From Lonicera japonica (Eukaryota; Streptophyta; Magnoliopsida; Dipsacales; Caprifoliaceae): DNA of 64,000 nt. The notes beneath the pieces are model-generated. The model did not search any database. It saw only the letters and a program-made list of their open reading frames with translations, and was not told the origin of the DNA. Location of the stretch: the NCBI GenBank assembly GCA_021464415.1, contig CM038466.1, positions 48,173,356 to 48,237,355 on the forward strand. The letters are read 5' to 3'. The position numbers were made by a program, and so were the translations under genes. This document shows positions 59,494 to 64,000 of the stretch, one piece after another (the first letter of the stretch is position 1; every line of letters begins with the position of its first letter).

Positions 59494-60675
59494 TCATTCT
59501 TGTGGAGGTGGCGGCGGCGGCGGTTGATCCCATGGTTGCCAACCCGGAAAGATGTAGTCCGGATGGTAGTGTTGAAAATCCGTTTCAATCCGGTTGAACC
59601 GATGATGCATTTCTTGATGAGTATTGGTCAAGTTGATGTTGAGGTTGTTGATTGCATCCATGATTTGATCATGGCGGTTCATAGCTCTTGGTTGGCGAAG
59701 AGGAGATTGATGTGGGGATTCTTGGTCTTCTTCTTGTTCATCTTCCTCGTCGTCATCGGATTGTTCTATGTCATTTGGATCGTTAGGAATCCACCGACCA
59801 TTTTCCAAGTGATAGTGCATGAGATGGAATACCCGTTCCGAGTATATGTCATGTTCCGAAAGTTCATACCCATCCGTCTCGTCGTCCAATGGAATATCAA
59901 AGTGCTTGAAGAGACGAGTCAAAACCATACCAAAGCCGAGTCCTCTATTTCCATGGCTCATGATCTCATAAAATTTATCAAAGATTAGACTAGCAAAATC
60001 AAGTTTATGAAAACTTTGGATTGCCCATGTAAGAAAGAGATCAAGATTGGTCATTTTGGAGTGACTACCCGTTCGTGGCAAAAGGCAATAGGTTAAGATG
60101 TGGTGAATGAGACGAGCATGAAGAGTAAGCATAGCAACCGAGATTCTATCATCCCAATTTCCTCCAACATTTCTAAAGCGCCGTTTTAAAAGAGTAGAAA
60201 CATTATTTTGGCGGGTGTAACCGAAAATGCCTTCAAAATTTGAAGTAACAATAGTAGTGTTTTGACGATCAAAGCCAAAAATACGAGCAATATCATCTAT
60301 GGAGAAAGTGATTAAAGTTCCTTTAACAAGTGTTCTAAGACGGGTTTTATCAACTTCCCCTTCGTTGGTAATTGGGTGATGTAAATTTGCATAGAATAGC
60401 CTCACCAATCGAGGATAGATATCCTCCTTTATGCATAAGAAATTTAGGATTCCTTGCCTACGGAATACATGCGTAATACGTAAATCATTTTCAGAAAACA
60501 ACACTTGATCGAAGAGTTTACCTTCGATTATTGCTCGATTTGCAAAATCATTGTGAAAACGGGCTTCAAGCTCATGGGTGAGGAAGAGAGGAGGCAAATC
60601 ACCTTGCCCCGGTTGAGGAACATTTTCCGGTCCCCGAGTACGTCTCCTTGTATTTCTTCTAGAGTGAGATGCCAT
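59494..60675 (-). CDS. Third ORF of the copia element (unit 2)
   Basis: 393 residues, apparently identical to the unit 1 copy over its whole length. It has the same ATG (MASHSRRNTR), upstream TATA box (60792-60799) and palindrome cluster (61075-61153). Complete protein identity between units, while the LTRs differ slightly, fits a recent origin of the array. The protein resembles the PF20167-type plant domain; its function is unknown. Confidence 0.8.
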   Translation of the reverse strand: MASHSRRNTRRRTRGPENVPQPGQGDLPPLFLTHELEARFHNDFANRAIIEGKLFDQVLFSENDLRITHVFRRQGILNFLCIKEDIYPRLVRLFYANLHHPITNEGEVDKTRLRTLVKGTLITFSIDDIARIFGFDRQNTTIVTSNFEGIFGYTRQNNVSTLLKRRFRNVGGNWDDRISVAMLTLHARLIHHILTYCLLPRTGSHSKMTNLDLFLTWAIQSFHKLDFASLIFDKFYEIMSHGNRGLGFGMVLTRLFKHFDIPLDDETDGYELSEHDIYSERVFHLMHYHLENGRWIPNDPNDIEQSDDDEEDEQEEDQESPHQSPLRQPRAMNRHDQIMDAINNLNINLTNTHQEMHHRFNRIETDFQHYHPDYIFPGWQPWDQPPPPPPPQE

Positions 60676-61375
60676 AGAAATGTGAAATGGTGGGTTTGAG
60701 GGTTTTGAAGATTTTAAGGGAAATTTCAAAATTCGAAATTTTAGGAGTGTAAAAATGAAGTAAGGTTGAGGAAATAAGGTTTAAATGGGTTTTTATATAG
60801 ATTTTGAAAGGAAATTTGTAGAAATTTGAGTTTGAATGTAGAGATTTGAAATTTTGAAGTGAGGGTTTGGTGTAGAGAGAGAAAGTGGTGATTTGGGTTG
60901 ATTTAGGATGGATTATGAAAGATTTATGGTGTATAGATAATGGATAGATGTTTTAGAGTAATTATGGAGTAATAATTTGAAGTGGGTTTGAGTTTTCAAA
61001 GCTTGAGATGTGTAGAAATGGAGAAAATTCGTGGGTTGTGAAGATGGTGAAGAAGATGTGTATATAAAGCTGTCGAGTCGACTCAGTGAAAATGAAAGGA
61101 GTCGACTGGGTCAGGGAGTCGGCTCCATGGGTACATGGGGAGTCGACTCCATGGGCATTTTAACAAGGATTTGTCAATTTTTCACCAAGAAAAGATTTTG
61201 CTTGCTAAACCAACATTAATTAAGCATACTACAACATAAAAGCATTTGTTAAATACCATAATAACATGTAAAATTAATATAATTAAAATTAAACAAATAT
61301 ATAAAAAATAGTATAAATAATGTATGCTTAAGCATAAGCTTTATTAATTTCTTTTTATGAACTTTTTGAAATAAA

Positions 61376-64000
61376 CTAGATATCACAAGCTCTAGTCATA
61401 CCAAGTTCACGTCGAATAGTACAAAAGCGGTCATCCGAAAGTGGTTTAGTAAAAATATCCGCAAATTGCGATTCGGTGCCAACGAATTCAATATCAACAT
61501 CACCTTTTTGCACATGATCACGAATAAAATGATATCTTATCTCAATGTGCTTAGTACGTGAGTGTTGTATGGGGTTCTTGGTCAAGCTAATAGCACTTGT
61601 GTTGTCACATTTTATGGGAATGTGGCTAAGACTAATTCCAAAGTCCTCTAGTTGTTGTTTAATGTACAAAGTTTGTGCACAACAACTTCCGGCCGCCACA
61701 TATTCGGCTTCGGCCGTTGAAAGGGCCACCGAATTTTGTTTCTTGCTTGACCAAGATACTAGTGCGTGTCCTAGAAAATGACAAGTGCCACTAGTGCTTT
61801 TCCTATCGATTTTGCAACCGGCAAAATCCGCGTCGGAATAACTTATTAAGTCAAAGTTGTTTTCTCTTGGATACCACAAACCCAATGAACTAGTACCGGA
61901 AAGATAACGTAATATCCGTTTTACGGCTAGTAAGTGTGATTCTTTAGGATCCGCTTGGAATCGTGCACAAAGACAAACACTAAACATAATATCCGGCCTA
62001 GATGCCGTTAAATATAATAAGCTACCAATCATACCTCGATACTTCTTGATATCCACGCTTTTACCTTTTTCGTCCTTGTCTAGCTTCAATGTGGAACTCA
62101 TAGGAGTGTTCATGGACTTTGCACCTTCCATGTCGAATTTCTTCAAAAGTTCCTTCACGTACTTCTCTTGATTAATGAAAATGCCTTCTTTGCATTGTTT
62201 CACTTGTAATCCAAGGAAGTAGTTCATTTCTCCCATCATGCTCATTTCGAATTCCTTTTGCATGCAAGTGGAAAAATCTTTGCACAAATTCTCGTTAGTA
62301 GAACCAAATATAATATCATCAACATAAATTTGCACAAGTAGCATACCATTATCATGATTTTTAATAAATAAGGTAGTATCAATTTTACCTCTAACAAAAT
62401 CATTCTTAATTAGAAATGAACTTAATCTATCATACCATGCTCTAGGTGCTTGTTTTAAACCATATAAAGCTTTAGATAATTTAAACACATAATCCGGATA
62501 AATATGACTTTCAAAACCGGGAGGTTGTTTTACATAAACTTCCTCTTCAATAAAGCCATTTAAGAAAGCACTTTTCACATCCATTTGATATAATTTAAAG
62601 TTCTTAAAGCATGAATAAGCAAGTAGCATGCGAATAGCTTCTAGACGTGCAATGGGTGCATATGTTTCTTCATAATCAATGCCCTCCTCTTGATTGTATC
62701 CTTGGGCAACAAGTCTAGCTTTATTTCTAACAATTATACCGCTTTCATCCTTTTTGTTACGAAATACCCATTTGGTACCTATAATAGTATGATCTCTAGG
62801 TTTGGGAACAAGTGTCCATACTTTATTTCTTTCAAATTGATTGAGCTCTTCTTGCATAGCCATCATCCAAGATTCATCTTGTTCGGCTTCATTTATGTTT
62901 TTAGGCTCATATTGATAAACAAATGCCACATTATTGCATACATTTCTTAAAGATGATCTAGTCATAACCCTACTAGATGGCTCTCCAAGAATTTGATCAA
63001 TAGGGTGGTTGGATACAAATTTCCAACTCCTAGGTAAATCATTCGAGTCTTGCTCGGTTTTATTTTCTAACTCCTTAATAAGAGCTTGAGCGCTCGATGG
63101 TACTTCCTTAGATGTATCATTAATTTGAATATCCGAAACTTTTTGGATAATTTCAACATCATCATCGGAACATGCTATAGGTGAAAAAGGATTTGTCTCA
63201 TCAAATACAACATGCATAGATTCTTGGACAACTAAACTTTTCTTGTTAAAAACTCTATATGCTTTACTATTGGTGGCATATCCAAGAAAAATTCCTTCAT
63301 CGGATTTAGCATCAAATTTTCCTAAGTGATCACGATCATTTAAAATAAAACATTTGCAATCAAAGACTTTAAAATATGCAATATTTGGTTTCTTGTCATT
63401 CCATAACTCATAAGGAGTCTTATCTAACTTTTTACGAATAATAGTACGATTAATCACATAGCATGCGGTGTTAACGGCTTCCGCCCACAAATATTCCGGC
63501 AAAGAATGTTCATTTAGCATAGTCCTAGACATCTCTTGAAGAGATCTATTTTTCCTTTCAACAACACCATTTTGTTGAGGAGTTCTAGGTGCCGAAAAAT
63601 TATGATTAATACCATGTTCATCACAAAAACTTTCAATATCAACATTATCAAATTCTCTACCTCTATCACTTCTAACACGCACAATAGAGGCACCTTTTTC
63701 ATTTTGAACTTTTCTACAAAATTTTGCAAAAACATGTGGAGTTTCACTTTTGTGAGTGAGAAAGAACACCCAAGTGAATCTAGTATAGTCATCAACAATA
63801 ACAAAGGTATATAATTTACCACCCATACTAGCAACCGAAGTTGGACCAAATAAATCAAGATGCAACATATCAAGAGGTCTAGATGTGGTAATATCTTTCT
63901 TATATTTAAAAGAAGATTTATGTTGTTTACCAAGTTGACATGCATCACAAATTTTATCTTTAGCAAATTTGGTTTGAGGCAATCCTCTAACAAGCTCTTT
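61376..64000 (-). CDS. pol: Copia pol polyprotein, unit 2 (cut by window edge)
   Basis: The frame runs from TAG at 61376 to the right edge, equivalent to unit 1 pol from about residue 158 to the end. It includes the integrase Cys pair and DDE core, RT YVDD and RNase H. The only protein difference I noticed from unit 1 is STAEAEYVA for STAETEYVA in RNase H. No frame break is visible. The protease and the gag-pol junction lie outside the window. Confidence 0.93.
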   Translation of the reverse strand, partial: KELVRGLPQTKFAKDKICDACQLGKQHKSSFKYKKDITTSRPLDMLHLDLFGPTSVASMGGKLYTFVIVDDYTRFTWVFFLTHKSETPHVFAKFCRKVQNEKGASIVRVRSDRGREFDNVDIESFCDEHGINHNFSAPRTPQQNGVVERKNRSLQEMSRTMLNEHSLPEYLWAEAVNTACYVINRTIIRKKLDKTPYELWNDKKPNIAYFKVFDCKCFILNDRDHLGKFDAKSDEGIFLGYATNSKAYRVFNKKSLVVQESMHVVFDETNPFSPIACSDDDVEIIQKVSDIQINDTSKEVPSSAQALIKELENKTEQDSNDLPRSWKFVSNHPIDQILGEPSSRVMTRSSLRNVCNNVAFVYQYEPKNINEAEQDESWMMAMQEELNQFERNKVWTLVPKPRDHTIIGTKWVFRNKKDESGIIVRNKARLVAQGYNQEEGIDYEETYAPIARLEAIRMLLAYSCFKNFKLYQMDVKSAFLNGFIEEEVYVKQPPGFESHIYPDYVFKLSKALYGLKQAPRAWYDRLSSFLIKNDFVRGKIDTTLFIKNHDNGMLLVQIYVDDIIFGSTNENLCKDFSTCMQKEFEMSMMGEMNYFLGLQVKQCKEGIFINQEKYVKELLKKFDMEGAKSMNTPMSSTLKLDKDEKGKSVDIKKYRGMIGSLLYLTASRPDIMFSVCLCARFQADPKESHLLAVKRILRYLSGTSSLGLWYPRENNFDLISYSDADFAGCKIDRKSTSGTCHFLGHALVSWSSKKQNSVALSTAEAEYVAAGSCCAQTLYIKQQLEDFGISLSHIPIKCDNTSAISLTKNPIQHSRTKHIEIRYHFIRDHVQKGDVDIEFVGTESQFADIFTKPLSDDRFCTIRRELGMTRACDI

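Larger units (their letters stand above)
49072..64000 (-). mobile_element. Tandem array of a Sirevirus-type Ty1/copia element (shared LTR)
   Basis: Order in plus coordinates: LTR 49072-50526, interior 50527-57682, LTR 57683-59130, second interior 59131-64000 (cut by the window edge in pol). The period is about 8.6 kb and both units point to the minus strand. The middle LTR ends with CA and is followed directly by the next unit's polypurine tract, so it serves both units. Lineage rests on copia domain order, a Gag with coiled coil and two zinc knuckles, an ORF after pol, an initiator tRNA-Met PBS, and the AAAAAGGGGGAGATTGTTG junction typical of Sireviruses. The left flank is TTATT; the partner duplication is out of view. 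Confidence 0.92.

Overview
This is a gene-poor, AT-rich stretch of nuclear DNA from a flowering plant, probably a eudicot. The evidence is one plant-type eIF5 gene with a leader intron, a telo-box promoter, many Tourist-like MITEs, Ty3/gypsy Tat remnants, and Ty1/copia elements primed by initiator tRNA-Met. No tRNA, rRNA, CRISPR or bacterial feature was found. The species cannot be named from sequence alone.

Layout. 1-1535 is a decayed Ty3/gypsy (Tat-type, dual RNase H) pol. 1.5-19 kb is intergenic DNA carrying MITEs, a 2.8 kb element with inverted termini, and a possible solo LTR. 19306-24089 is a complete but gag-only LTR element with 1642-bp LTRs and the target duplication AAAAC; it sits inside an older MITE. 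24-37 kb holds more MITEs, including a 1.4 kb foldback (34304-35691) whose core is a nested, indel-free palindrome of seven 22-nt units. 37.4-40.8 kb is the only recognisable host gene, eIF5 (451 aa, single-exon CDS). 41-49 kb is again MITE-rich. From 49072 to the right edge lies a young head-to-tail array of a copia element of the Sirevirus type, on the minus strand, with one LTR shared between two units.

Within the array, each unit reads (minus strand) LTR, PBS, gag, in-frame UAG, pol (PR-IN-RT-RNaseH), a spacer with its own TATA box, a third ORF of 393 aa, several polypurine tracts, LTR. The third ORF lies where other Sireviruses have an envelope-like gene, but it resembles the plant 'putative transposon protein' domain. 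The GGAGTCGRCTCC palindrome cluster upstream of the LTR TATA box is repeated upstream of the ORF3 TATA box. This suggests an internal promoter built from the same cis-elements as the LTR promoter, and it is the best candidate here for an undescribed arrangement. The gag-only element at 19 kb belongs to a related family and has similarly young LTRs, so it may have been mobilised in trans.
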